64,000 bases of DNA from Romanomermis culicivorax (GCA_963922205.1 CAWUHX010000101.1:124001-188000); one strand, 5' to 3'. Numbered from the stretch's first letter, positions 13,001-24,924 are shown. Translations and numbers: made by a program. Notes: generated by a model from the letters alone, not told the origin.

Positions 13001-16000
13001 AACACTGAACATTTCGATCATTTATAGCCTGTTTAGAAAATGAGAAAAGATACCGTAATGCATAAAAAATACAAAAGTCATAGAATCTGAATTTTTATCA
13101 GAAAATTTACTTACACAACGACACACTGGGCGCCCAATCGTGGTGGAATGTAAGCTCGTGGTTTCCACAAACAACCAGCTTATAAGGATGTGGTAAATGT
13201 CCTAAAAAGGATACAAATTTAATTTACAATCAACGTATCTTACAGACCTCAGTTAAATTTTAGACCAACTTTAACCGGCCGTAATCTGCCGAAAATTGGC
13301 ATAAACTTTTATAAATCCAATTTTTGGATAGAACACGAAAAAATCTACGCCCCTTTTCTTGCATTTTGAAGAAAGTGACATGAAAACAACAGTAAAATTG
13401 CAAATTTCCATTACCAAGAAACTCGTCGAAAGTCCGAATTTCTTGCGGATGACCGCACGACGTGAAATCGCCGGCCACGATCAATACGTCGCCGTTGGGA
13501 ATGTTGCGCGGATTCAACGGGCGTCCGTGCGTGTCCGACATACAAACGAACCGGGCCACGTTGTCCGGCACCGGATCGGGGGGTTTTTTGATTTTTATCG
13601 GCCATATGACGTTCGAACTTTTTAGCCATTCCCAAGCTTCGTTCGGATTATGCGTATAGGCATTGACCTTGTGAAAATGAGTTATTATAGTACGACATAG
13701 CAAGTCAAGTTGATCACTCTTTTGGTAAGGCTATAAAATCCTACTCCTGAAAAAAATTAGCTACAGTATAACATAACAAGTGTACTTGACCAAAGTTTTG
13801 TTGAGGTTTGAACTAGAAAACTCTGTTCCTGGAATGATGACTTACAGTGCAGTACGACATAATGCGTGTACCTGATCAGACTTTTGGTGAGATTTGAACC
13901 AGGAAAATCTGCTCGTGAAAAAATCAGTTACAGTATCACAAGTGCACTTATCAGACTTTCGGTGACACTTGAACTAGAAAACTCTGCTTCTAGAAAAATG
14001 AGTTGCAGTACAAAGAATATCTCCAGGAAATCTAAGTTATAGTACGATATAACTAGTGGGCTTGATCGGGCTTCTTGCAAGACTTCAACTAGAATATCTT
14101 TCTCCTGGAGAAATGAGTTACAGTATAACCCAACAAGTGAAGTTGATCAATGTTTTGATGAGACTGAGTTAGAGTACGACACGATAAGAAGTTGATCAGC
14201 TTTTTGAAACTCACATTAATCAGAATTGAACCAGAAAATATTGGTGTAGAAAAAAAGATTTACAGTACGACATGTCAAGTGAACTTGATCAGTGTTCTGA
14301 TGAAACTGAGTTAGAGTATGACATAATAAGAAGTTTGTCAGTCTTTTGAACTCACACTGGAAAGAGTTGTATTAGAAAACCGCGCTATATAGAAAAAATG
14401 AGTTACACTACGACAAAACAAGTGATCTGAATCAGTCCTTTGAAACAAACACTGATGCAATTTGAACTGCAAAACTTTGTTCGTGGAAAAAACGAGTTAC
14501 GGTACAAAATACAGTATGACAAAACAAGTGTACGAGTCTTTTGATTAAACCTTAACTATAAAATCCTGCCAGGAAAATCGAGTTACAGTATGACAGGATA
14601 CGTGACCGTAACCAGTCTAAAAATTGGGACAGGGTTGAAAATTAAAGTGAAAGGTTTTGGTTTTGTATAAATGGGTTAAAGTATGACATATAGCATGAAC
14701 TCGAACAGTCTTGTAAAATTCAAATGGGTGATGGTTGGAGTAGAAAATTCCCCTTCTGTAGGAATTAATTAAATTACGAAATCACCCCCTCAACTTGACC
14801 AATCGTATAGAATCGACAGGTACGAGGGTTGAAATAGAAATTTTTTCCTCAGAAAAAAATATGTTACAGTATAACACAATCCGTGAACGTGGCCAGTCTT
14901 AAAATTCCAAGGTGTAAAATTTGAAGTAGAAAATTTTGCTTCTTTAAAAATGAGTTACAGTATGACATAACTCCTGAACTTGAGTCATGAAAGTCGAGCT
15001 AGAAAAGTTAGTTCTTCCAAAAAAGAATTACAGTATAACGACAAGTATGAACCAGGAAATCTCTACTAGCTGCCTTGAAGCAAGATTAAACGAAATTTTT
15101 CATCCAAAAATACTTACGTCGATGTTGCTATTTCCGGGATTTTTAACAAACATTTGCTTTAATGCGCTGGACTGCTGATGCTGCTTTTTATCGCAAATTT
15201 CCGTATCCGCTTTCAATAACGCGGCGGCCATTTTAGCCGGATGAACTGGGGCCGACGGCGAACTCCTCCTTCTGAGGTCTTTGGTGCCCGCGCCATGATG
15301 ACGATGGTGATCGGCTGCTGATTTGGGCACTAAATATTCAAATTTTATCTTCTCAAGCTAGCTACAGTAACTCTGCAGCTACCGTATACCAAAATTTTTC
15401 AAGAATTTTATTATCTGATCAAAATTTTCAATATCTGTCTACTTCAGCTTGCGACCATTGAAAAACTTTCAAGATATGAGAATAAGAGCATAAAAACTTT
15501 CTCCTAAGTACTGATATAATAAAATATGCCATGAAACTAAATAACTTCGAAGATCCAGATTTAAAAAGATTGAGTTAAATTTTGGGCATGATAAAAAATT
15601 TACATATCACCTAATGAAAGTCTCTTGTTGAGAATAGCAGCCAAACCGATGTAAGTCATGTTTTCCCGGCAGGCAAGAGAAGGAAACTCTTTTTTAATCG
15701 AGAAAACAGCGGCAATAAACTAATTTTGTTTTGCAAACTCAGCTGTCAATCATGAACATGTCGATTGTATCAAGTTACGCTGTCATTACGCGTCATAAAG
15801 AGGCTTCTCAAATTTTTTTGTAGAAACGAGATATCTTCGAGTAGTTTCGTCATTTTTCTTGAATTTCTGAGCTTTGATTCAGTACATCACAAAAGTATTT
15901 TTAATTTATAAGCAAGATTTCATGGAAATATCTACAGTAGACTTTGAGTTGCATTTTTTACAGTAAAACTTTTTGACAGGAACTTCTGCTCGATCAAATC

Positions 16001-18258
16001 CTAATGTAAGCAAGAAAGACTGTATCAGCTTTCGTGATTTATTCCATGTGGAAATTTTTGAGCATTCCATCATTGATGAACTGTTGATGATACTGTAATT
16101 GAAATAGTGATCACTAAGCTAAGTTTGAAAATCTGAGAATGAAAAACCTGTAAGAATCACTATTCATAAAACGACTATAACTTGCATAGAATGCAGATGA
16201 GTAGAGAATTTTTACAGTAAGCGTGGCCGTAACTTATGCTGAGGTTTACTAGCTCACGGTAGACATGGAATTTTGAGGAGACAAACCACTGTAGGCAGAC
16301 TGTCTGATGAACGACATCCAAATGCTCTACTGTGACTGTGCTTCTAAAAACCTTTTTAGCACATTGTTTTGTATGCCGTAAAGGGTAAACTAGTTCATGA
16401 CCATGGAATTTTCAAGAGTGAGGACCATCATATCTTAGAATAAAATATCGGTCTCATAATCGAAAATTGTGTGAAAATTCGGTACATATACTGGACTTTG
16501 CGGCGACATCAGAGCAGACGTCGCTTTTTCGCGGTAGTGTGGAAAAGGGTGTATCCCCATTCCTTGAATGTCCCTTTTCTCCCGAATGTCCCTATTCCTC
16601 GAATTTTCCTTTCCCCGAATGTCTCGATTCCCCGAAACTCCCGTTTTTCCAAAGAATGCTTCAAATCAAGCATTGGCTTTCCTATTCCCCGAAAATCCGT
16701 ATTCTCCGAAATTGTCAAATCCCATTTCCCCGAAAATAGAAGAAGGCTATTTTTAGATTCCATTCTGTAAATTTCAAATTTTATCCTGAAAACATTGTAG
16801 ATTGTATCCCACGGTTCGTTTTTTGATGATTATTTGGAGTTTGACAACCCAGTTCTGAATCTTCGAAAAATAGTTCGATTCGATAAGGATATTCAGAATT
16901 CAGACTCCAAAAAAATGTTGCATAGTAAACCGTTTTCGGTGAATCGGGAATAAAATTTTTTTAATCATTCGGGGAATCGAAAATGTTATTTTATTCAGTA
17001 TTCGGGGAATCGGAACGTTCGGGGAATAGGGACTAATGCATTTTAGGGTGAAAGGTGAGTTTTATTCATTATTCGGGAAACGGAACATTCCACAAAAAGG
17101 AATGTTCGGAAAATGAGGACACAATCTATAGTTATGCGGAACTTCAAGTCGTTGCATGTTTCGGGAGAAAAATTCCGTAATATGCCCGGGTGTATCCACA
17201 TTCCCCGAATGTCCCTTTTCCCCGAACGTCCCTATTCCCCGAAAGTGTCGAATCCCGTTTCCCCGAAAACAGAAGAAGGCTATTTTTAGATTGCATTTTG
17301 TAAATTGAAAATTTTTCCATAGAAAAAATTGTAAATTGTAGGTATAAAAAATTAAAATTAAAAGTTGCTGACTTTAGATTACGTGCAACTTACAAATCTG
17401 GGTTATTTTTAAAGTATTATTGTGTGTAAACAGCTTTACAAAACTTTTTTCACAATAAGACAACTTTTACTTTGATTTTGCAACTATTATTTTGATTTCC
17501 CAACTTTTACCTTGATTTCACAACTTCTACTTTATTTCATAACTTTTATTTTTTGAAAAATGACCACTTTTACTAAACTTCTGTTTGTACAGTAATCATA
17601 AATGCTAGGGGCATAAAATTTGGCGCTTGAAACGAAGACAAGGAGGGCATTCTAATGCAGTAATCCGCATTATAAAAGCTCCATCCGTTCAAAAGTTATG
17701 AAAATCAGCACCGGTGCCCTTTTTTTGGCTCCCTGTACGTGATCGGGATCTGGTCGGATCTGCTGTTCAGGATCTTGATACAGATCCGACGACTGCAGCT
17801 ATCTAGATCTGGATCATGATTTGACGAAACAATTTTTTAAGATCCGGATTCGATTTAGTCAAAAAAAGTGGATCCGTCCTATTCGGGGAATCGGGACGTT
17901 CGGGGAATAGGTACTGATGCATTGTTCGAGGAAAAGGGAATTTTATTCATTATTCGGGGAATCGGGATCTTCGGGGAATAGGGACTTTCGGGGAATCGGG
18001 ACGTTCGGGGAAAGAGGACGCTCGGGGAATAAGGACACAATCAATATGCCCACCTACGAGTCGTTCTTGCGAATTGGCGTAAGCGGACGTGACGAACAAT
18101 GATCCTCGGCGGCTGGATCGTTTATCCTCGTTGGTTGAAGGCGGCGCCAAACCCTGGTTCTCCGTGGGCATAGATCCTCGGCGTAAGCACAGACTATTCC
18201 GTTTGACGCCGTCGACGGCCTTGTTGCCGCTGCTGCTCAGCAAAACTTGGCTCAACAT
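10032..18258 (-). CDS. MPPED1/MPPED2-like (UPF0046) metallophosphoesterase
   Basis: Seven minus-strand exons give 436 codons: 18258-18054, 15329-15118, 13667-13415, 13201-13115, 11768-11594, 11198-11083 and 10294-10032. From residue about 140 the protein follows MPPED phosphodiesterases: FVCMSDTHGRP, NGDVLIVAGDFT, KLVVCGNHELTFHHDW, FDLNIFGSPWLPEF, LPRGKPLLEKWNAIPSKTD, ILITHTPPAG, QRVGCVELLNTV and HIFGHIHEGYG. The metal-binding D-x-H, GD, GNHE, TH and GHxH motifs are all present. The GHIHEGYG motif keeps the histidine that vertebrate MPPED2 replaces with glycine, so full catalytic competence is expected. The first 140 residues (LRRGS, SRRGS, poly-His) have no counterpart in MPPED2. A short non-coding exon ending at a CAGgtaag donor near 18374 and an acceptor at 18271 suggest a spliced 5' leader; that leader holds an 11-codon upstream frame at 18426. 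Introns carry two foldback elements and minisatellites. Confidence 0.93.
10301..10690 (+). repeat. Polypurine tract in metallophosphoesterase intron 6
   Basis: About 390 bases of the plus strand are almost entirely A and G, with blocks such as AAAGAGAAGAGGAAAAACA. The minus (transcribed) strand is correspondingly pyrimidine-rich and lies just upstream of the last exon, so it extends the polypyrimidine tract of that acceptor far into the intron. Open frames here encode only low-complexity Phe/Leu/Ser or Lys/Glu strings. Confidence 0.8.
10690..10975 (-). repeat. Possible C-tract repeat copy (diverged)
   Basis: The block has G-rich runs (GGGAGAGGGGGCGCAAATCC, GGGTGAGGGTC), GACCCAAAAAAGC and TGGATTACAGGTACGATAAG. 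The overall layout resembles the type A/B C-tract repeats but is diverged. Membership is inferred from block order only. Confidence 0.35.
11860..12480 (-). repeat. AT-rich minisatellite, unit about 65-75 bp, intron 4
   Basis: Degenerate units read approximately CTGTTGCAAAAATGAATTTT, then TATTATCATGAATT and AAATAAATATCATAA. About seven or eight units are visible. The reverse complement of the same unit builds the array at 49640-50200 inside a lactate dehydrogenase intron. Confidence 0.65.
13676..15060 (+). repeat. Minisatellite, unit about 100-120 bp, intron 2
   Basis: Roughly twelve degenerate units fill the intron between the exons at 13415-13667 and 15118-15329. Each contains AGTTACAGTATGACATAACA, an AAGTG-ACTTGATCAGTCTTTT segment and AACTAGAAAATCTGCTCCTG followed by AAAAAATGAG. 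Unit length varies, so it is a diverged tandem array rather than a regular spaced repeat. Confidence 0.75.
16547..17126 (+). mobile_element. Foldback element with CCCCGAA inverted arms, copy 1
   Basis: The left arm starts GGGTGTATCC and reiterates variants of ATTCCCCGAATGTCCC. The right arm ends with the inverted counterpart, TTCGG...GAGGACACAATC. It shares both arms and the adjoining AGAAGAAGGCTATTTTTAGA with copy 2 at 17188-18042, only 61 bp away. No matching target duplication is visible at this copy, so it is older or truncated. It lies in intron 1 of the metallophosphoesterase gene. Confidence 0.75.
17188..18042 (+). mobile_element. Foldback element, copy 2, with perfect 9-bp target duplication
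   Basis: The 855-bp element begins GGGTGTATCCACATTCCCCG and ends CGGGGAATAAGGACACAATC. The arms carry inverted reiterations of TTCCCCGAA/TTCGGGGAA. It is flanked on both sides by AATATGCCC (17179-17187 and 18043-18051). A 9-bp duplication with long terminal inverted repeats is typical of Mutator-like (MULE) non-autonomous elements. No transposase is present. The right-hand duplication stops immediately before the minus-strand splice donor GT (18053-18052) of the metallophosphoesterase gene, so the donor survived the insertion. Confidence 0.85.
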
Positions 18259-19210
18259 GTTCAATTATGGCTGCAATGGAAAATGGAAGTTAAAATGTTT
18301 TAAAACCAAAATTCTTTTGGACCAAAGCCAAAAATGTGACAGCACGCGAGTTTAGTCTAGAAGAGAATCTTACCTGTTTGGAGGAAATGCTCACTTTTTG
18401 AAGGTTAAGAAAGCTTTGGTTGCCATTTTATATCTAAGAAAATTTACACGTCGATAAATAATGGATGGAAAAGTTTACTTTTTTCGTCGTGCCAATTGGC
18501 GCATTTTTTCCAAAATGCAATATTTATCATGCATATTTGCCCAATTTGGCCCCAAAAAATCCTTCTTTCTAGAGACTTTCGTCAAAGCCTAATGACGTAA
18601 ATTGCTTTCTTCCTTTTTTTTGATTAATAGTCGGAATACTGGTGGCACGGTTTTTCTTCTTCGTCGATTGATTTTTTAGAGCATGTGTCTTTGAAATATC
18701 AGTTGAGTTGTTGTTTTCATGCAACAAGGTTTTTTTTGGTAAAACAAGGGCGACTAATACGAGAACCGCCGCTTGAAAAAAACCTTTTTTCGAAAAATTT
18801 TGAAAAATTATAACAAATTTATAGGAAAGAAGTTACATTTTTTGGGAAAATAACATGCTCTCTTTTCTGATTGGTTAGAATTTTCAATCACGTGACAAGA
18901 TTGCGGTTCAGAATTAGGCTTGGCCTATTGAGGCGTGATGAGTGTAAAGCATTGTGTTATAGTCGGCGTGCCTTCCCAGCCACCGTCTCAGTTCAGCCAC
19001 TGAATCCATGCATCCATTCCTTCTTTGGATGGAACCATATCTCGATTTGTGCGTCTTTCCAGCCACTGTTTTCGCGCATCGAGAGTGTCCACTCAGCCAG
19101 TGTTGTTTTTCAGAAAAATGTCAATTTTCTGGTGGACAGTAATTATTTTTGAACAAAAATAACTGTTGAGGCAACCTCTTCCTGCTACTCGGGGCTTCAG
19201 TAAAAGTTAG

Positions 19211-19284
19211 GCTCGGTCCGGGACTTGAACCGGGGACCTTGCGGCTGCCGTCCGCACGCTCTAACCAACTGAGCCAACCCGAGC
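19211..19284 (-). repeat. tRNA-like sequence (tRNA relic or SINE head)
   Basis: On the minus strand, a 74-nt unit begins GCTCGGGTTGGCTCAGTTGG (an A-box match) and holds a perfect anticodon stem TGCGG/CCGCA. The loop ACGGCAG would read anticodon GGC (Ala). A B-box-like GGTTCAAGTCC follows. Against a working tRNA are C instead of U at position 33, one extra base before the D arm, mismatches in the acceptor and T stems, and the GGC anticodon, which eukaryotes normally do not use for Ala. It is better read as a decayed tRNA or tRNA-derived SINE head. Confidence 0.5.
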
Positions 19285-19559
19285 AGCGGGAAAGGCGCTT
19301 CTCTTTTTGCAACAATTCGTAATTGAGGTGGCTGCTTTGGCCACTCTCAACATAATCGAAAATGTCGTTTTTCCGTCTTTTCGCGTCTATACATACTTTT
19401 TTGGTTTTAGAGAACATTGACTATTTTACACATTTTTAAGGGCCACGAATCGAACTATTTTTTTGCCTCAGTGAGTGACTTGCTCAGAATTTTAGGCCAT
19501 CGATGACCCCCCCCCCCATAAAAAGTTACCGACTTCTCCAGATTTCATGAGATCCCCAA

Positions 19560-19992
19560 GTTGATTCACCAATCAGACTTGACACGTTTTTAACTATTTC
19601 GGGGCATGTCTTTTTACAAAACACATAGAAAATGGTGCCTCGAAATAGTTAAAAACGTGTCCCGAAAACAATGCTTAAGCATAGGAAATCATCAAAAAAC
19701 GTGTGCCAAAAGAAATTTTTCGCTAAAATTTTGAAAAAAATGAGTAAAACCCTTAGATCGTTAGATTCTACGATCCTCTGTGTTTTTTTTTAATTGTAAA
19801 AAATGAGTAGAACAGTTAGATTCTATGATCCTCAGGTGTTCTTTGAAAAATCTTCTATAGAGGTATTGCATCAACAACTTTAATCTCCGAGTCAAGTCGG
19901 CCGAGGCTTACTTCCTACATTGAGGTCGATTTTTACATGTTGAAGCTTCGAACATACTTTCTACTTGGGAGTAGACCAGTCTTCCTCTTCGA
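19560..19992 (+). repeat. Dispersed repeat with hairpin and 40-bp modules, copy 1
   Basis: In order this holds an inverted repeat (19581-19604 against 19638-19661), AACAATGCTTAAGCATAGG, AAATGAGTAAAACCCTTAG, AGATTCTACGATCCTC and modules ending GAAGCTTCGAACATACTTTC. The same order recurs at 63600-64000, and part of it in reverse at 23796-24000. Confidence 0.7.
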
Positions 19993-20812
19993 GGAAGCCT
20001 GGGCTCGCTTTGCTCGCATTACTTTAACCTTTTATTCTTCTTTAATTTAAACTTTAAAGCACGTAAATTGGTTGAAAATTGGCCGAGTTATTCGGGTCAC
20101 ACTTTTAAACATAGATTGATTCATTGAAGAAGTGATTTCTGTGCGTTTTCATGCAATATCACAGACAGAAAAACGAATTTCATGAAAAATAGTCCTTATG
20201 AAGAAACTTATCAATAGGTTCCATAAGATTTACGAATAAATCCACAACTCTACAATAAATTCGAAGATTGAAATTTTCGAAAAAATCACAACTTTTAAGA
20301 TGATAATTTAAAAATTCACATCAAAAAGGCACTAGTTTAAAAAATCAAAAAACTCAATGAATGAAATTTTAATAGAAAACTTGTCCAAACCAAAAATTCT
20401 AAAAAACACAAATCCTACATTTCTGATCAGAGAATGTCGTTTCATAATCAATTCAGATGCTCTTCCCTCTTCCATAAACATTAAAAAAAATTTTAGCCAG
20501 TCACTAAACAATTGGAAACGTCCATTTTCAATTTTGAAATTTACCAATCAAAATTGGGTTTTGAAAAAAGGGTACATTTTTTTAATTCATCATTTTTTCA
20601 AAATTTCTCACAAATTGAGTTTTTATCAAGTGACAAGGTTCTTATACCCCTCGTAGACTAAGGAAAAAGTTAGTATAACAGGCAATATACACATATCCTT
20701 GAAAAAGTTTTTTCATCATCCTCAAAAGTTGATCAACTTGTGGAAAAACTAGTTTCAATTTCGCAACTTTTTTTCGAAAATCATCATTTGGTCACTAAAA
20801 AAGTGCTGAAAA

Positions 20813-23800
20813 ATGAACTTTCTATCGATCGTATTTTTTTCATTTATAATGGACCAGTCGTTGGCCGGCGACGAATGTCCGGTAGATTTTGGAGCTTTAT
20901 TATCGGACAACGAAACGAACGTTAAATTCGGCCGTAACATGTTGAAATATTTCGAAATGGAAGACGGCTACGTGAATATCAATCACGGATCGTACGGTGC
21001 GACGCCTAGATTGGTGACAGAATGTTTCAATTATTGGCATCGTCGAGCTGAATCGAATCCTGATCGGTAATATGACGGAATTTTCTTGGCAAATTACTCA
21101 TGGCAAAAAAAAGCCTCGATTTAGAAATAGTGTTGATATTGATAATTCATTAATGGTCAAGAAATTTCAAAGGTTTCATTTTGTTGAAATGTTTGAAAAT
21201 CTAGATCAGTACAGAGGGAAGCATGAAAGTTGTCTTAAAAATGTAGAACTTCAGGCAGTCAAATCGGGTTTCACCACCTTAAGACACGATTTCTAGTAAA
21301 AGTTGACCCCATCTGAAAATCACGAATCAGATTCATAAAACTTATGTAGATTCCTGACAATCAATGTCAATAAATCAATACATTTTATAGAAAAACACAT
21401 CGAATTTTTCGAGTTCAGGAGTCCTTGGTTCAAGCGGGGATCTTCTAAGTTGATGCTCTAAACTTAATTATATTCTGACATTTGAACCTACTAAATAGAT
21501 GCTGTCAGTATGATCAAATTTTCTGAGAATAAAATCAGTATGATCAAATTTTCTGAGAATACCCTTATTCCAGAATTTCGTGTTCAGTACGAGTATAACA
21601 GGATTTCTAACATGAAGCACAAAATGGTCATGAATAAATTTTGACTTATGATTCCAGTGATTTAGCTTCTTGATTTCATTCCGTTGTTTCGAGTTTATCT
21701 AGATTCTTTCTCTTCGATGGTTTTTTTAAAATACCTTTTGCTTAATTCGACCTCGATTTTGATTCTAAATACTGGTTGAGCTAGCCTAAATGAAAAATTT
21801 CACTTCTTCGGATCTCCGGGCTCATTTTTCAGATGGCTGCGTTACGAAGTGATTCCCAGACTGGAAAGAGCAGCCGCCATAATGGCCAAACATATGAACG
21901 TTCGCGATTCCAAAGATTTGGCTTTCGTGCCCAATGTATCTTCGGGAATCAACGCCATTTTGAGGTCGTTGAAACTTTCTTCGACGGATGTGCTGGTTCA
22001 TTTCAGGTGAGTGAAGCCTTTCAAAAGAACCTGTAGGTCACTGTAAAAGACGATAGACCATGGGAGTTTGGGGTTTGGTCATACCCCGAGGAGGAGTTGA
22101 AACTGGTAAAGGTTCTTTTGAGGCACTTTCTTCAGACTCGTCATCAGCCTTACTTTCTTTTGGTTCCAGTGAGGCCTACGGTTCGGTCAAATTGGCCATA
22201 CAACACGTGGCACACTCGTCGGGGGCCAAAGTGGTCGAAGTGCCCGTGAAATTTCCATTTTCGGACAAAGATGTGGTCGATTCGTTGGAGCAAACGTTGG
22301 AAAAACATGGCAAAAATGTGAAATTGGTGGTCGTATCGCACATTTCGTCCGTACCGGCGGCCATATTTCCGGTCAAAAAGTTGGTCAAAATGGGCCGCGA
22401 ACGAAACACGGCCGTTTTGGTCGACGGCGCCCACGCTTTAGGTCAAATAGAAGTGGATTTGCAGGATTTGGACCCGGATTTTTACGTCACGAATTGTCAC
22501 AAGTGGTTTCTTGGAGCCAGGTTGTCATTTTTTCCTCAAAAGATCACAGCAATGAAGAATTTACGTTTCCTTACTTTTTGTAGAGGGTCGGGTATTATTT
22601 ACGTTCGCAAAAATTTCCAGGCCACCGTACACCCTGTCGTCATTTCGTGGAATTACAACGGTGGGTTTCAAGCCGAATTTAATCAACAGGGAACTTTGGA
22701 CTACAGTGCATTTTTGACTGTGCCTGCTGCACTGGAATTCAGGTAATGATTTTAAGGAAGAAGCTCGTGTAAAAACGTTCCAGTTCATATAATTCCAGGA
22801 GATTTGATCTGAATCGTAGCTCTGGCGAAATGATCTGTAAACTAAGTTGGTTACTCCTACAAAAGTTTCACTACACTATCTGCCCGAATCTAGTTAGCAC
22901 ATGAATTTTTAACAAATTTCGCCATGCTCATTTCTCAACCGAATTCCTGAACGTATTTCTATAATATTTGCTTTTTCCATTTTCTCGATACAAGTCATGC
23001 AAAGCAGACATAACAAAAAATCTCAAAAAATTAAAGTGGAAAAAGTTCACGCTATATGTCTGGGTTTGTCTAGAAATGTCATACACGGATGAAATTTCTA
23101 CAAACAAGTGGAACAATTTTGACGTGCAATAAAAAAGTGCATGATCGACTTGTTGATTCAGCCATCATGTCATTTCAGCCATTTTTTCATATACATTATT
23201 AATTCAGTCGTGATATTTTTTCAGTAAACTGTATCGTTTCGAGTCGGCAAATAGGTGACTAAAAATTGAGCATGAAAAAATCTATTAAAGGAAAAAATGC
23301 TGAAAACGTTGCTTATTTGTGTTATTCGAATGGTTGAGGACAGGATTTGTGCTTCCATAATTCTTAAGGCTAGCGTTTTTGGAAGAAGCAACACCCACTT
23401 TTCTATTCATGCACAACTTTTCAGCAAAATGTGTCAAATTTTGAAACAATATGTGCAAAAAATAATCAAAAATTAAAAATCAATTGCTTTGGCTCAATTG
23501 AGACAGTGGCTGAATCGACACTATATATAAGAACCTGGTTTCTCAAGCAGTACAAGTGGCGCAATCACTGAATTCCCGATATATCATCTAGTTACTGTAT
23601 GAAAACAGATATTTTTCGAGAACATGATCGGATACTCAAATTGGGCTACAGTCTTTTTTTTTTGAACAGATTTCACCAATATCAATCGATTGGCGTTCAT
23701 TTCGTTGCATTTCAATTCAAAAATTTATCACTTGAGATTAGTTATACGAGCCCGTACAAGGAGTGTAGAAAGTATGGTCGATGATTTAATACCATCTGAA

Positions 23801-24924
23801 TTTTTTTAAGCACGGACGATATGGGGCGGGGGATGTAGGAAGCACGCCCGAAGCTTCAACGGGTAAAATTCGACCTCAATGTTTCTCGACCAACTCGGAC
23901 GTTGAAATTGATGACGCAATGTCTCTCAAAAAATTTAAAAAAAAACGCCTGAGGCTCGTAGAATCTAATGACCCAATGGTTTAATGACCCATATTTGGGA
24001 GATGTTTTTCGATGATTCGCTATTAAGGAAGGTTTTTGGGACACATTTAGCACTGCTTTGGGACACGATCCGAATTTTACATTTTTACATGTTGAAGCCT
24101 CAGGTAAACTTTCTACACGGAAGTCGAATTTTACATTTTGAAGCTTCGGGCGTACTTTCTACATGGGAAGTCAAATTCTACCTAGTGAAGCTTCGGATGT
24201 ACCTTCTACATGGAAGTAGAGCTTTAGGTGTTGAAGCTTCGGGCGTACTTTGTACACTCCCCCCATATGGCTCCGCATGCTCAACAAAATTCAGATTGTA
24301 TTACATCGTCAACCATACTTTCTTCACCAGCTATACTATATCAGCTATACTTTCCACACCCCCTGTATCGCCCCACACAGTTAAGGTGGCAAACTTTCAT
24401 GTGTATGTTTTGTATAGGTGTATCTTTTGTACACCCCCTGTATGGGCCCGTAAAACTACTCTTGAGACATAGCTCCTTCATTTTTGGCAACTTTCAACTC
24501 CAATTTCCCTGTAATGCCCCCCAAAAAAATTTCTTTTATCCGCAGGACCAAGCTTGGTGACAAAAAAATCATGGACTACAATAGTCAATTGGCCGATTAC
24601 GCCGCAAAAACGTTGTCGCAAGTTTGGCAAACCGATGTTTTACGATCAAGCACGGATTCTCCGTTGACGCTTTCCATGGTCAACGTCCGCCTACCGTTCA
24701 ACGATTCGATCGTCGTGCATACGGTCGTCGAACGGCTCATGTTGTCGCACAGGACGTTTATGGCCACGTTCGTCGAACAAAATAAATGGTACGCCAGGAT
24801 ATCGGCTCAAATTTATAACGAAAAGAGCGACTACGATCGATTGGCCGTCGACGTTTTGAACATGAAAAAATTGCTGGAATTTCCCGTCACTAACGCCTAC
24901 CCGTATTGCGTGAAAGATAGTTAA
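20813..24924 (+). CDS. PLP aminotransferase, isopenicillin-N-epimerase-like (class V)
   Basis: Five exons join in phase into 438 codons: 20813-21066, 21833-22006, 22170-22520, 22584-22742 and 24546-24924. Family landmarks are NINHGSYGATPRLV near the N terminus, FVPNVSSGINAILRS, VVVSHISSVPAAIFPV, VLVDGAHALGQIEVDL and DPDFYVTNCHKWFLGARGSGIIYVRK. Asp228 and His231 fit the cofactor-binding DGAH motif, and Lys254 in CHKW is the expected Schiff-base lysine. The family is a fold-type I, class V group of PLP enzymes whose members include fungal isopenicillin N epimerase; the substrate of nematode members is not established, so the name is structural only. A second in-frame ATG at 20849 (MDQSLAGDECPVDFG) may be the real start, because MNFLSIVFFSFI would otherwise look like an unexpected signal peptide. 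Confidence 0.92.
22743..24545. other. Aminotransferase intron 4, repeat-rich
   Basis: The 1.8-kb intron holds no exon that I can recognise. Its right half contains inverted and direct pieces of the GAAGCTTCGGGCGTACTTTC repeat family, described separately. Confidence 0.6.
23796..24460. repeat. GAAGCTTCGGGCGTACTTTC repeat cluster
   Basis: A reverse-oriented piece (23800-23990) carries GCCCGAAGCTTCAACGGGTAAAATTCGACC and AGAATCTAATGACCC. It is followed by four or five plus-strand modules of about 40 bp at 24085-24250, each reading GAAGCTTCGGGCGTACTTTC, TACATGG and AAGTCGAATTTTACATT. A pyrimidine-rich part with CACCCCCTGTATGGGCCC follows. The same modules occur at 19895-19990 and 63850-64000. Confidence 0.65.

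Larger units (their letters stand above)
18430..20812. other. Divergent intergenic region
   Basis: This spacer separates the minus-strand metallophosphoesterase gene from the plus-strand aminotransferase, so promoters of both should lie here. It contains a tRNA-like unit at 19211-19284 and a dispersed repeat at 19560-19992. No other gene was recognised, and no specific promoter motif could be supported. Confidence 0.6.

Noticed and set aside
13676-15060. Regularly spaced repeats that could suggest a CRISPR-like array.
   Set aside because: Units are degenerate along their whole length with no constant repeat and unique spacer pattern, and the array is inside a eukaryotic intron.
19211-19284. 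A functional tRNA-Ala gene on the minus strand.
   Set aside because: C33, stem mismatches, an extra base before the D arm and the GGC anticodon argue against function; kept only as a tRNA-like relic.
22150-22434. Minus-strand open frames of 77-94 codons.
   Set aside because: They are antisense to the aminotransferase exon, with no splice or start context.
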